Source: Hyalella azteca
Lineage: Eukaryota; Arthropoda; Malacostraca; Amphipoda; Hyalellidae
Direction: 5' to 3'
Assembly: GCF_000764305.2 (NCBI RefSeq)
Contig: NW_025931631.1
Coordinates: 124,001-188,000, forward strand
DNA: 64,000 bases
Below the pieces are notes generated by a model. It ran no database searches. It was not told the DNA's origin and saw only the letters and a list, made by a program, of their open reading frames with translations. Shown here piece by piece: positions 25,151 through 36,179 of the stretch (the first letter of the stretch is position 1; every line of letters begins with the position of its first letter). The translations under genes and the position numbers were made by a program.

Positions 25151-26010
25151 TAGAGCTGGGCAGCGCTACTTTGAAATGTAGCGGCCGCTACCGCTACATG
25201 CTCTAAATGTAGCGGGCGCTACCGCTCCCGCTACACCCACTAGATTGTAGCGGGCGCTACCGCTACCGCTACAGTAAAATGTAGCGCCGCTACATTAGTC
25301 GCTTTAATGGCCAAAATTATTGGAAATCTCTAAATATTTATTGTTCTGCAATTGGGATTTACTCATAAACATTTAATGAAAATAAAACATTTTCATAACA
25401 TATCAATGCAACTTTATTGCAATTAACCTAACCGAAATAATACGGGTTAGATACAGTAAATAAAAGTTAGTTATTTTTATGTATTACCTTCCCTACATGG
25501 ATGCCTACTTTAATCTACCAATCTCAAATATTATCCACATATACATATAAAAAATCAGTCTTTTATTTGTATATATATATGTGGATAATTTTTGAGATTG
25601 GTAGATTAAAGTAGACATCCATGTAGGGAAGGTGAGACATAAAAATAACTGTGTAAAAATAACTGTGAGCAAACTGAAACATGAAAAAATACCAGTAAGT
25701 GGTAACTGGTAACAACTTAACAAGTAACAACTAACATGTTGACACTAGTAACAGGCTGAGGTTGACAACATTACACCGAAATCTTTCGTACAGTTTTATT
25801 CCGTAATTTATATTATGTATATATCATGCAGGTTTTTAAATATTTAATACTATTAAGTAAAATCTAATGGCTTTATCAATAAATGTAGTGGTAGCGCTGT
25901 AGCGGCAAAACTTCGTATCGCTACTTAAATACGTAGAGGGCGCTACCGCTACAATTGCTTAAATGTAGCGCCGCTACCGGTACTGAAAATGTAGCGGTAG
26001 CTACATTTTC
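25151..26010 (-). mobile_element. hAT-like MITE, copy B, inverted relative to copy A
   Basis: Begins (t)agagctgggcagcgctac and runs through the same modules as copy A in reverse complement, including the central hairpin (about 25474-25650). The far end stops after 'gtagcggtagctacatttt'; the outer ~25 bp of that terminus are missing. It diverges from copy A by scattered substitutions and small indels. Confidence 0.8.
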
Positions 26011-26195
26011 ACAAATGTCCAGTCACAAATTCATTTCCAGCTTTTTATTTTCCTAACCGAGTTGCAAAAAAAATTATTAAATAAGCAGCCTGTGTAAACG
26101 TTTAGGACGTCGAGTCTCATATTGGAATTAACGGATGATATATTTCTAGGAATTTAAAAGCAAAAACAATACCACAAAAATTCACCATATCTTTA

Positions 26196-26236
26196 TAAGA
26201 GAAAACGTTTCGGAGTCCAGCTCCATCGTCAGTTCA
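26196..26236 (-). ncRNA. Hammerhead-ribozyme-like motif of the PLE
   Basis: Read on the minus strand: GAA, then CTGACGA (core CUGANGA; 26226-26232), GGAG…CTCC (stem II), GAAAC (26207-26211), GTT, then TTC pairing with the leading GAA (stem I). Stem III is reduced to the self-complementary ACGT, as described for PLE hammerheads that cleave as dimers. One extra U lies between CUGACGA and stem II. Confidence 0.65.
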
Positions 26237-26365
26237 CAAAATTCATTTCAGAAGATGTTCAGATCTAGAAACACAAATACAATCAATTAGTTGAGTAAAA
26301 GGCACTGTTGGGTTTTAAAACGGAGAATAAATAAATAAGACATGAAATTAACGCTAGTAAACGGC

Positions 26366-26578
26366 CTATCTATTTACTATTTCAAGTGGAACGAAGCTAA
26401 AAGCAGCATTTAGACTAGGCTTCTGCTTGAATATATATAGGGATTCTAAAATGCGTAGATCAGTAACACCGGATGCGGAAGCTAGAATTTTAAAATCATT
26501 ATCGGATACAGAGGTGTTGCACTGCTCAGCATGAACACGTACAGCAGAATGAGGTGGATGTGCAAGTAGGTTCCCCAA
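26366..26578 (-). pseudogene. PLE GIY-YIG endonuclease, C-terminal remnant
   Basis: The frame reads HAEQCNTSVSDNDFKIL followed by LRILESLYIFKQKPSLN and ends PLEIVNR and stop. This is the usual tail of PLE GIY-YIG domains (conserved Glu in 'ILESL', 'KPxLN'). The catalytic GIY…YIG strands and Arg are absent: the RT frame runs directly into this segment with a frame change near 26570. This implies an internal deletion of the catalytic core rather than simple point decay. Confidence 0.8.
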
Positions 26579-27223
26579 GTGACGATCGCATAAGAACAGG
26601 TAGGGTATCCTTAAACCTGAAAAACGAGCTGATTCTAAAATTGTTAACTAGCAACACATGAAGATTTACATCCGGAAGATATTTAGCAAATAAAACTTTT
26701 AATTCCTTTGACATAGCTTCAGATGCGGAGCCAAAGTAGGGAAAAGAACAGTAAGCAACTTTCCTATTGTCACACTTGGGAACAACTGCAGTATATTGCT
26801 TGGACATAAACTTCTTAATTTGGGTAAACACCAGGTGCGATGGAAAGCCATTTTGTGAAAAGATATTGCGCAACAATTCAAATTTAGAGTGCATGGCTAG
26901 ATAAGTAGAGCAAATGCGAAAGCCGCGGTTTATCAATGTTTGGATCCCATTTAATTTGAAGCGAAAGGAACAAAAGCTAAAAAAGCTGGTGCTTAAGCCG
27001 GTAAAGGTCGATTTTCTAAAAACAGAAGTTTGGAAACGGCCATCAGATTTGGTAACTTTGCAATCAATGAATGACAAGCTATTGTTTGATTCAAGCTCCA
27101 TGGTGAATTTGATAGATTTATGTTGGAGATTAAGATAGTCAAAGAACAGGCCCACATGTGAAGGATGCTTAAAAATCAAAAAAGTATCATCAACATATCT
27201 GTTATAGAAAATGGACTGGGTTT
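26526..27223 (-). pseudogene. PLE reverse transcriptase, palm end and thumb
   Basis: The frame carries the RT catalytic box RYVDDTFLIF (YVDD codons at 27186-27197) followed by about 200 residues typical of PLE polymerases: IKFTMELE, LSFIDCKV, SVFRKSTFTGL, then GIQTLINRGFRIC and a Lys/Cys-rich linker with 'DTLPVLMRSS'. PLE RT copies the element RNA in the nucleus. The N-terminal two thirds of the domain (fingers and the first catalytic Asp) are missing and a stop lies just before the YVDD box. The frame closes at 26526 after a frameshift into the endonuclease frame. Family assignment is firm; it is not functional. Confidence 0.88.
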
Positions 27224-27820
27224 AGATGATCGCTACGAGACCCTACCGTACATGACTGTATATTACTTGAACTTTCACTCGTGAACGTTCAATCTTGAAT
27301 AAACTGATGTTTGAAGAAAAAATCACATTTTAATTGATTAAATGTAAGGTGAAAGGAATCGTTTCTTATTCATAACGAAAGCATATTCGATACGAGGTTA
27401 AATTTTTTATTTTGAAAGGTTTATGGATGAATTTTGATAGTCATTATACAATTAAAAACCTAATTAAATAGACAGACCATGTAATTTCAAACTGGGAACT
27501 TGACAAATTTTTATCACCGAAAACATTCAAGGCGAGTAAATTTTAAAACGAGATTACATTCGAGAAAATTACATATTTTGCCATGACCATGCAATGATCC
27601 TTCATCAATTCGCCGAATTATTGACGGGAATTTCGCGAAATTATATCTACATCAAATAGTTGTTGTTATATTATTTTAGAACTAAATTGAAAGAAAACTA
27701 AATGTACAATTTTCACTGGTTTCCTACCAACAACTGATTGGAATAAAATTATTGCAAGTCCAAATTGTAGTGGGCCACTCTGGCCCCAAATGTGGGCCAC
27801 AGTGTCCCATGCGAGGGCAA
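27224..27820. other. No recognisable feature
   Basis: AT-rich, short ORFs only. Confidence 0.45.
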
Positions 27821-27946
27821 AAAGTGCATTGCCACATGGATAAACTTTTGCTCATATCTCTGAGTGATGACTCACAATATTATAAAGTGCATTGCCACAT
27901 GGATAAACTTTTGCTCATTTCTCTGAGTGAAGACTCACATTATTAT
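27821..27946 (+). repeat. 63-bp tandem duplication
   Basis: 'aaagtgcattgccacatgga' starts at 27821 and 27884; the copies differ at a few positions only. Confidence 0.9.
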
Positions 27947-29533
27947 ACTACAGCTATAGGGAATGAAATTTAATCGACAACTTTATCGCATGAAACCAAT
28001 GGAGAAAAATAGATTGACGGATAAATGAAATAAATGAAGTTTATTTCTCTGCTGAAATTGGTATGAATGCTACTAAAAAATTTCTTGTTTTACACGAGGT
28101 GATTCAAAACGTTTAGAAATATATAATGTTAAAATAAAATTATTCAGCTAATAATAGACGACATTGTTTACTTCATAACTTCACTTACTGTGAATACTAA
28201 GTTATCCAGCTACAATTATCCAGCTGCAATTTTCCAGCTCGTTATGATAGCATGACTTATATAGTAGGTTTGCTCCCGAATCAACTCGTGATGAGCTAAA
28301 ACATTTCCAAACCTCAACCTAAGATTTCAGTATAATTGAATCATTAGCAGGTTGGAGCCTATTAATTAGTTTATAGGTCACAGTGAAGGAGCTGTGTGAC
28401 AGCATGCAAGTAACAGAACCTAAAATTGAGGTCCAATTAAATTCTTGATAGAGTATCATAGACGCAGCAAATTACTCACCAAGATGAAAGGCTTCATCTC
28501 CCTCAAAGTCCCTAACTCAAAATTCCAGGACTGGCAAATGACTGGCCCGAGCGTAGTTAATTCCTTTCATTATCTTTCACTAATTGTTGATACGAACTCA
28601 TACAGAACATCAGTTCCTGACGAGGAAGTCAAAGACTAGTTGTTTGCGATAAACTGGAACTATTAAACAAGCAGCGTTTGAATTTAATGTTGCGCTCATA
28701 TCAACAACATTGAATCGAATTTTGACATTGGTCAGGTAGGTAATATGATTATAGAATTCAAAATAACTCACTTATGAAGACTATAGATCAGTTAAAAATA
28801 TGGAAATTTATGTGCTCATTGCATAAATTCCAATCAAAATTTCTCAATGAAATACAAATATATTCGTCAACATATTCGTTGTACTGATTGGATGAAACGT
28901 ATCAACATCACAAACCATCATGTTTTTTCATGGAAAAATATGTCTTTTGCAAATGCATTGCTCATCATCTACGTTTGATCGAGTCTACAGTTTTCAGTTT
29001 TATTAATTCAACAAAGCGACATTACGGCAATTTCTCCGCAGTTATGCTCACGAAGTGAACGGCTGACGCATAAATATTGCTCAGTTTCAATTAAACAGAA
29101 CTCAGAGAATTTAATTCATTACAAGCATCTTGATATTGACAATCAATTTGTGTCTACATCGCATTCGCGCTCTAAGCTAACGGATGTAGAAGAAAAATTA
29201 TTCAACGTTGAATATTTGTTTGTAAATTTGTTGATATTATGTTTATATTAACAGTTTGACGTTACCCAGAACATTTTCAGAATTAATATTTTACTGAACT
29301 TTAATCGATTTTCATCAATAATATGAATTTAATGTCCAACAACATTGTTTTTGACGACAGACGTTGTTGGATGGGAAAATCCTATGTTCGATCGGCATTT
29401 TGTCTTGAGGCAGCATCAAGGAACCAACCACGGTCGGGGTAATGGATGAATTTGCTGTGTATATATATTGAATATAAGTTTAACGTAAGGACGGGTATTC
29501 GTAGACTAAGTGAGAGGTGATAAGACTATTCGT
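27947..29533. other. No recognisable feature
   Basis: AT-rich; the frame at 28445-28639 has no recognisable motif. Confidence 0.45.
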
Positions 29534-30132
29534 ACATAGCATTACTAACATAATATTACAAGCATAGCAAAATTAACATAATATTACTACCATAGCATTA
29601 CTAGCATAACATAACTAACATAACATAATTGGCATAACATTACTAGCATAGCATTACTAACATAACATTACTAGCATAGCATTACTAACATAACATTACT
29701 AGCATAGCATTACTAACATAACATTACTACCATAGCATTACTAGCATAACATAACTAGCATAACATTACTAGCCTAGCATTACTAGCATAGCATTACTAG
29801 AAGCATTACTAGCATAACATTACTAGCATAGCATTACTAGCATAACATTGCTAGCATATCATTACTAGAAGCATTACTAACATAACATAACCAGCATAGC
29901 ATTACTAGCCTAGCATTACTAGCATAGAATTACTAACATAACATTACTAGCATAACATTACCAGCATAGCATTACTAGCATAACATTGCTAGCATATCAT
30001 TACTAGAAGCATTACTAACATAACATAACCAGCATAGCATTACTAGCATATCATTACTAGCAAAGCATTACTAACATAACATTATGTACTAACTGACATA
30101 GCATTACCAACATAACTCACTAGTTTAGCATT
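29534..30132 (+). repeat. 14-bp minisatellite, about 40 copies
   Basis: The unit alternates between forms of 'gcataacattacta' and 'gcatagcattacta'. A larger block beginning 'agaagcattactaacataac' appears at about 29868 and 30004 with the same following variants, so multi-unit segments were duplicated. Stops occur in all frames. Confidence 0.9.
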
Positions 30133-31700
30133 CCAGACTTTAGTCTATGCATCGCTTTCTCCCGTAGTTATTGCAGTCCTGCGAAGGACGCTGATGCATG
30201 CAAGCCTCGCGCTTCGCATGCCAAACAAGCCACAGAAATTCGCAACGTTATCCTGCATAGCCAATTGATCCTCCACTAAGCGCGTCGGTTAAATTACATT
30301 TAATTGCATTGCTAGGTTTATTGCAGACTTCTTTCAATTTTATGGCCTAAATACATTCCTGAACACTTCTACTAAATAATTCTGTGTATATAGCGTCTGT
30401 AATTAAAGTAATCTGTTTAATATTGATGAAGCTCAAGATATTTCCAATAAGTGACGGCAAATACAATCTATGTAAAGCCTTCTCTCCATAAAATAGAACT
30501 CTCCAGGATTTACAATATCATCCAAATTAAGAGTGGCAAAAAGGTGATATCAAGAAACGTGGTCAAAGTGGCCAAAAAGCATTACTCTAAAGCAATGTAG
30601 AGCAATGATCGTTAAGGAGAAATTCGTTTCTTGTTTTCAATATTCAATCTGAATATTTATAAGGATCAATCGTTGTTTTGTAACGGTTTTAACAATCAAA
30701 GATAGTACATATTAATTTTATTCGTTATTTTTCCATTGCGCTCATATATGACATTAGATACTGGAACATACGTTGGTATGCACGAAGGGTAGATGAATAC
30801 TAATGCACAAATTTGCTGAACATAATCGACGGAGATTACTCAAGGGAGGAGGAGGAGGGTCATAATCGCAGCACGTGTCCAAACGCTCCCAAACCGAGGT
30901 ATACCATTTGCCGTGAGGAGGGCCATATAACCAACGCCACGTGTACCGTGCCATAACCATAACCGCCACGTGAACCAACGCTCCCAACGCAAGGGAGGAC
31001 CAGCAAACTCAACTTCCTTCGCCGGGACCAACGTCAAAGGTTCTGCCGGAGACATAGCAACAGCCCGACGATGCTGAAGGAATCAACATTAGAATTGGTC
31101 GCGCCGAAACGGTGGAAGGCCGCGCGCTCCCTGACACTGTCAGGTGACAATGTTGATACCATTCGTCCCTGGATATTTCCTCATTAATATCTTCCTTGTT
31201 GAAAGATAAGATCCTTCACATGCGATATGTTCATGAGCATTTCCTTGTATTAGCCTTTCCTGTTTATCAAGTCACGCCCTTGGTGACGTAAATTAGCGTA
31301 GCTATATGAGCTCTGCCCAGACGCGGAAACTCGGTCTTGGGCCGAGAACAGTCGTGTGTACGCCCTTGCTCCTGTCCGTATCCATCAAGGCAGTAAGCCT
31401 AAATTAATGTCAGAGTAGAAGATACACTCTAGGCTTATCCATACTTCAACTGGACGCCGAAGACATCAGTGGTAAAGTTCCCACTTATAATCTGATTATC
31501 CTAAACTGTAAGCCGATATATTCTCACGAAGTATAAGTATCTAATCTGTACTTAACTCGCGCCTCGTTTATCCTCATTCCAGTCAAGGCGCCAGACCTGC
31601 CAACCTGCCTCAGGTAGTTAATAACTAATTAATACGCTTAAAACGTACATAGAAAAGCACGGCGTACGTACGAAACACAACATCGTACATCACCATCCGC
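30133..31700. other. No recognised gene
   Basis: Mixed composition. A GC-rich block at 30840-31150 holds two overlapping minus frames without domains. The 31250-31450 block has an LTR-like feel (TATATGAG and GC-rich leader) but no ends were found. Confidence 0.35.
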
Positions 31701-32090
31701 ACCCAGACGCTAGCAGATGAAGATGACGCCTTCTACTACATGAACCACAAGCGCAGGGGCGACTGCATTATATTGTCTCATGACAAATACGATAGTAAAA
31801 TTGAGCTCGAGCCTTGCACCACCTCACCCGACGATGCCCATCTATGCAGCGAAACCTTTGGCAACCTTGGGTTTGACGTTCAAATTTCCACGAACCTGAA
31901 GGAACAAGAGCTTCGCGAATGCTTTTAGGAAGTGAGCGAGCGACACCACAGCGACTGACGCTTTGGTCGTCATCTTTGTTAGCCACGGCGAAAGCGATGA
32001 AGTCGGCATTGAATATGTGTGCGCCAACAACGAAAACGTCGAAAAGTTCCGCACAACGAACGGGGACAAGTGTTGTGCACGGTGGAGGCA
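31701..32090 (+). pseudogene. Caspase large-subunit pseudogene
   Basis: The reading frame around 31713-31925 shows the start of a caspase p20 domain: FYYMNHKRRGDCIILSHD, then DDAHLCSETFGNLGFDVQ and a helix ending at an in-frame TAG (31926-31928). The frame continues EVSERHHSD to a TGA, then shifts by one to VVIFVSHGESDEVGIEY, whose SHGE contains the catalytic His (codon 31984). Similarity fades after NGDKC, before the QACRG box with the catalytic Cys. Caspases are cysteine proteases of apoptosis. This copy cannot encode one: two stops, a frameshift, no Cys. There are no introns in the readable part, so a retrocopy or a single decayed exon are both possible. Confidence 0.82.
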
Positions 32091-32282
32091 TGCACGAGCT
32101 CGACAGCAGTGCGCGCTACAGCGGGCGAGAGAGCGACGCAGGCTCGCAGCTATTGCTCAGTATGATGGCCGGGCCACTACTGAGCACACTAGTGACTTGA
32201 CTGCTTCAAAACAACTCGAGTTACTCTGCCTGCAATGAACCAGCTAGTTGCCTCAGAACACGTCAAGCATCAAAAATTTTAG
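32091..32282. other. Spacer between caspase and RT remnants
   Basis: An open frame continues to 32238 but has no domain similarity. Confidence 0.3.
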
Positions 32283-32765
32283 TTGCGTCACCTAGTAGAT
32301 GCAACTAATCGCTCCCTGTATAAAGCATCTTTAGCCTCGGTTGTGTGCAGAGTAATGAAAAGCCTTGTTCGACGGAGTCTTCTCCAGCAAACGATACCAT
32401 TATTGACAGATTGCCAGCATGGCTTTCTCAACGGTCGCTCGACCATTACACAGCTATTTGATTGCGTGGTTGAATTGACAAAACTGTTAGGAGGGCAACG
32501 CAGTCGACGTGATCATTTTAGATGATGCCAAAGCCTTTCATTTAGTGTCACACCACCGTTTGCTGTGGAGGCTGGAAGGAAACAGCGTGCGAGAAATTCT
32601 TGGGTGGGTTCGGGATTTTCTGAGCGGGAGACGAGTCGTCATCAGCGGTGAAGAATCGAGTTGGCAATAAATCTTGAGTGGGATTACTCAGGGAAGCGTC
32701 CTCGGCCCTATATTTTTCATATGCTACGTCAATGACATTCCGGAGATTGTCCGAGGACTGCAGGC
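32283..32765 (+). pseudogene. Non-LTR retrotransposon RT fragment
   Basis: Two frames, joined by a frameshift near 32490, give consecutive blocks of a LINE-type RT: SVVCRVMKSLVRR, then LTDCQHGFLNGRSTITQLFD (Q-GF--GRS-TQL box). The second frame has VIILDDAKAFHLVSHHRLL (first catalytic Asp region) and TQGSVLGPIFFICYVNDIP (block 4). An in-frame TAA precedes block 4 (SSWQ-stop). The Y/FADD box is not reached. The pattern fits CR1/Jockey-type clades. It sits 190 bp after the caspase remnant on the same strand. Confidence 0.85.
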
Positions 32766-34155
32766 GACACTAAAGGATCTAAAGGAGTCGATATAGAACA
32801 GGAACGTCTGTCTTAATTTGAGTGCGTGCCACTTTCACTGCCACAAGCCTTTATTTCGTCTCGCGCTCTGGGCTCGCTGCTTTGAACAAATATTATGTAA
32901 CGTGATAGTGAGATGTCTATCCACGTATTTTTAAAGCGTCTGTAAGTGATTTTGTTTCATCGAAATTTCCAGGATTGTTTAGAATCAGTGACACGAATGG
33001 AATCTAACGCGGACCACGAGTCAAATCAATTCAACCTTTAAGAGTCTGGGGTAGCGGTCGCGGAAGTCGGAACTCAGCACCGAGCCCGGGCGGCAGCAGC
33101 TTGTAAAATGGGCTTGCTCGAGTTTCTGGCACTTTCTGCCTCAGTCCAAAGTTGGCCATCCATCATCTGGCTGCGCATTCCCCTCCACTCCCCACACATA
33201 CCGTCCACACTGTCTCCATTTGTACTGATAAAAACTTCGTATTCATTTTACGTCCATTATTGTGTAAAACTTGTAAAAATGAAACTTGTAATTACAGAAC
33301 GATTTACTACGAATGCCCGAGCATAAATACCATAATTTCATGTCAACACGTCGAGGCATACATTCTCATTACTTTTTAAAATCTCTCGATTTCCTTAGTT
33401 ACCGCAAAATTTCTCATCTTCACTGCAGATAGCGGCTTATTTTTCACTGATAAACCGTTCGCTGCCGATGGGAGAAATTCAGTGCACTGCGAACAGTATC
33501 CACTGGTCTATTCTGATCATTCAGACTGTTCATGATTATTTGCAACTACGATCATTTAGTTTCTTACGCAAATAATAGCCGGCTCAGAACTATTTTCGCA
33601 CATTGAAGAAAGCCAGAAACTACAGTTCAAGTCGATAAAATGATTTCAATTAATTACATTCGTGACATTAATCTGTTCACTTATTGAAGGATTTCAAAAA
33701 AAAATTGATCACTGGTTACTTTGGAAGTTAGCTGAGAGTTTCCTCTACTGTCGACGCGAAATGAATGCTGTGGAAAAAGGAGGCTGTGGTTTCAAGAAGA
33801 GGTGCATGGGGAGGAATAGGAAGGTGGGAGCAGCGAACAACGGTGGAAAGAATGATCGAGGTGGAGGAAAGGATGAATGTAGAGAGGAATTGGTGAATGA
33901 ATGAATTGCTTAAATAATTGGGTCATGTATCGAGTGCGCGTAACATATACGGGACAGAGCTGCGTGGTTTGTCAACAAGTGTATTATTCAACGCCTCAAA
34001 GCTAAGTAAAAAAATTTGAAGAAAAAACTGAAGACCAGAAAGCGTCGTGCTCGCCGAACAAGGCCTGATGAAGCGTAGGGCTGTCAGAGCCCCGTCACCT
34101 CCTCACAAGATGTTCAAAGACGAGGCGCCGCAAACTGACTCAACCTTGCTGCCTA
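32766..34155. other. No recognised gene
   Basis: The short frames (33108-33379, 33662-33904) have no recognisable motif; the latter ends in a Gly/Lys/Arg-rich purine-biased stretch. Confidence 0.4.
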
Positions 34156-34316
34156 AAGGCCCGTTCACACTAGGGGCAACACACGAGAATCAAGTGCCTC
34201 AAAGCGCATGCAGAGGCGCTTGCAGCCTCTGCATGCGCTTCTTGACCGATTGACGAGCTAGCGATTGACAGGGGCCATGCCTCATGAAACACAAGCGCGG
34301 CACTTAGTAGATAGCT

Positions 34317-34556
34317 ATTAAAAAATTGATATCACTTGTATGCTTGAATCGCAAATTAACTAAGAATTTAAATTAAATTAAAAATTTAAATCAAATTAAA
34401 AATCTGAATTAATTAAAGAAATTCAATTCGTTCTATGGTTTCAATGTATTAATTTGTGATTGTAGATTCTATGAACTGACGATGGAGCTGGTCTCCGAAA
34501 CGTTTTCTATAAAGATATGAATTTTTGTGGACTATTCTTTGCTTTTAAATTCTTAG
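34317..34556 (+). mobile_element. PLE 3' tail, 240 bp, with 13-bp target duplication
   Basis: The insert is flanked by direct repeats TTAGTAGATAGCT at 34304-34316 and 34557-34569. Its last 90 bp match the 3' region of the 26-kb PLE (hammerhead motif, 'gaatttttgtgg', 'cttttaaattc'). The upstream part is AT-rich. It is a severely 5'-truncated insertion inside the TIR element. Confidence 0.85.
34473..34512 (+). ncRNA. Hammerhead-ribozyme-like motif, second copy
   Basis: GAA, CTGACGA (34476-34482), T, GGAG…CTCC, GAAAC (34497-34501), GTT, TTC. It differs from the 26-kb copy only in the stem II loop (CTGGT against CTGGA). Conservation of the core in two independent insertions supports the motif. 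Confidence 0.7.
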
Positions 34557-35390
34557 TTAGTAGATAGCTGTCTGTGGTCTAGTAAGGTTGATTGTGTACG
34601 CTGGTCCGGCACACCAAATGTCGACTAACACCACCACTCTCGTTTGAAGTCACTCTCTAGTAGAGCACCTAATTGACCTTTATAGAGAACACGAATGCCT
34701 ATTGAGTGTTCGGTCAAAGGAGTACAAAAATCGAAATGCAAATGATGTAAGTTATTTTTACATGACGTGTTTAGTTTATGTGATTTTAACAACTCCTGAC
34801 AATTTATGCATTACCGTTTAGCGATTTCAAAGGATGATATAATATCGGTACGAATATTGGAACTTTTTATTTAACAATAGACTACGGTATATTTTTTATA
34901 AACTGTATCTTTTTGAATGTGCTAGTTCTCTAATTATGATGCCTATGCTAAGTTCTCGTTTACAACTGGCATAGTGCGAAGAATGACGGACCGCAGCACA
35001 CCCGAAAACAATGGCCCACAGCTCAAATTCGGTTACATCCATCCTCATTGACGTCTAGGTGGCAACTAGTGTTCAAAGCGCGCGGTCTCAAACTACCGAG
35101 TACAAAAGTAGTGTGAACGGTTGTGCGCGGTGAGGCACTGCAGCGAACGACTCAAAGCGCATGTCGTTGCCACTAGTGTAAACGGGCCTTCAGGAGTAGC
35201 TGTTGCGGTAGGGCCTGTTGCGCCCCGGCCAGTTGTGCTCCGGCCTGTGACTGAACGGCGCTGATGTGGAGGGCGCTTTGTGTCAAAAGCCGTGAAGATG
35301 CCCGGCTGCGCTACGCTCGGGAAGGTATATGATTCGCACTGTGGATTTGGGTTAATCAGGGCTATGCTGACCTATAGCTATCCACTCCTA

Positions 35391-35505
35391 ATCACCCTAC
35401 TTCCTGCAATCAGTCATTTATTAGATGGCACCGACGGGAAGTCTCGAGCCATGTCGCCGTTCTATAGTTCTGTAATTCATGTTCGCCCGATTTGTGATTT
35501 ATTAA
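35391..35505 (+). repeat. Dispersed repeat B, copy 1
   Basis: 'atcaccctacttcctgcaat' to 'gatttgtgat' matches 39038-39150 in the same orientation with moderate divergence. In the second copy a gypsy RT remnant follows directly. Confidence 0.7.
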
Positions 35506-36179
35506 TGAACATTCATACAAGTGCTGACTCATAGAACCTGAGTTGACGTGTTAGCAATCTGGTCAACTTCTCCTACCGCAACACGATGCTGTTATACCGA
35601 TATACGTTCGTGTGTACGGTGTGTGATTGCGTTGCCGCGCGTCCATATTTAAACTATTTTAGCCTTTAAGGAGTACGCCTCACGGCTGTTTTTTACCGTC
35701 ATAGTACGGCGTACTGCGCAGATTGATGAAATGACAATATAAATTTCCGCGCACCTGGCACATGCAAAGCTTCCTGACCATGGCATGCGAGTTGATCGAC
35801 GCCTTGGTCGCCATATTGGTTCCTACAGTACTCCTAGTATAAAAATCTAGGTAAAGGCTAGACTCGATAACAATGATAATTGTGAACTGCTATGAATGAT
35901 CAAAGAGGGATTAACTCAGATAATGACACAATTGAGTCAAGAATCCCAAGTTCATAAATATGGTTACACGTATTAAGATTAGTTAGACGGAGGGAACGTT
36001 GTAGGTTGCGGCTGCGCCAACTGGGGCTGAACTCTATCTGTAAAATGTCAATGAACATTTTGAATGCTATTTCATAATGATCGTTGCGCTGAGTAGCAGC
36101 GAGTTTACGATGCGATTTGCTAGATATTTTACGATGCAGTTCTCATGGACCATATAGGCCACGAGTTGCGTGCTTTATG
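35506..36179. other. No recognised gene
   Basis: Mixed composition with no domain, TIR pair or RNA gene. Confidence 0.4.

Larger units (their letters stand above)
26147..27223 (-). mobile_element. Penelope-like element (PLE), 5'-truncated
   Basis: On the minus strand the order is: end of the RT domain, linker, C-terminal part of the GIY-YIG endonuclease, then a 3' region with a hammerhead-like motif, ending near the phrase 'ttttaaattcctag'. That same terminal phrase ends the independent PLE tail at 34556, which supports the 3' boundary. The 5' boundary, just upstream of the catalytic RT box, is where similarity is lost, giving the usual 5' truncation. No clear target duplication was found. 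Confidence 0.8.
34156..35190. mobile_element. 1.03-kb TIR element (AAGGCCCGTT…), non-autonomous
   Basis: The left terminus aaggcccgttcacactaggg and right terminus (reverse complement aaggcccgtttacactagtg) match in 23 of 25 bases. A perfect 15-bp hairpin lies just inside the left end (34202-34216 / 34226-34240). 'ctcaaagcgcatg' occurs near both ends. No transposase ORF; about 240 bp of its length is a nested PLE tail. Superfamily uncertain (TIR reminiscent of PIF/Harbinger-like ends). Confidence 0.75.

Noticed and set aside
26699..27138. Short plus and minus ORFs overlapping the PLE RT
   Set aside because: Shadow frames of the RT.
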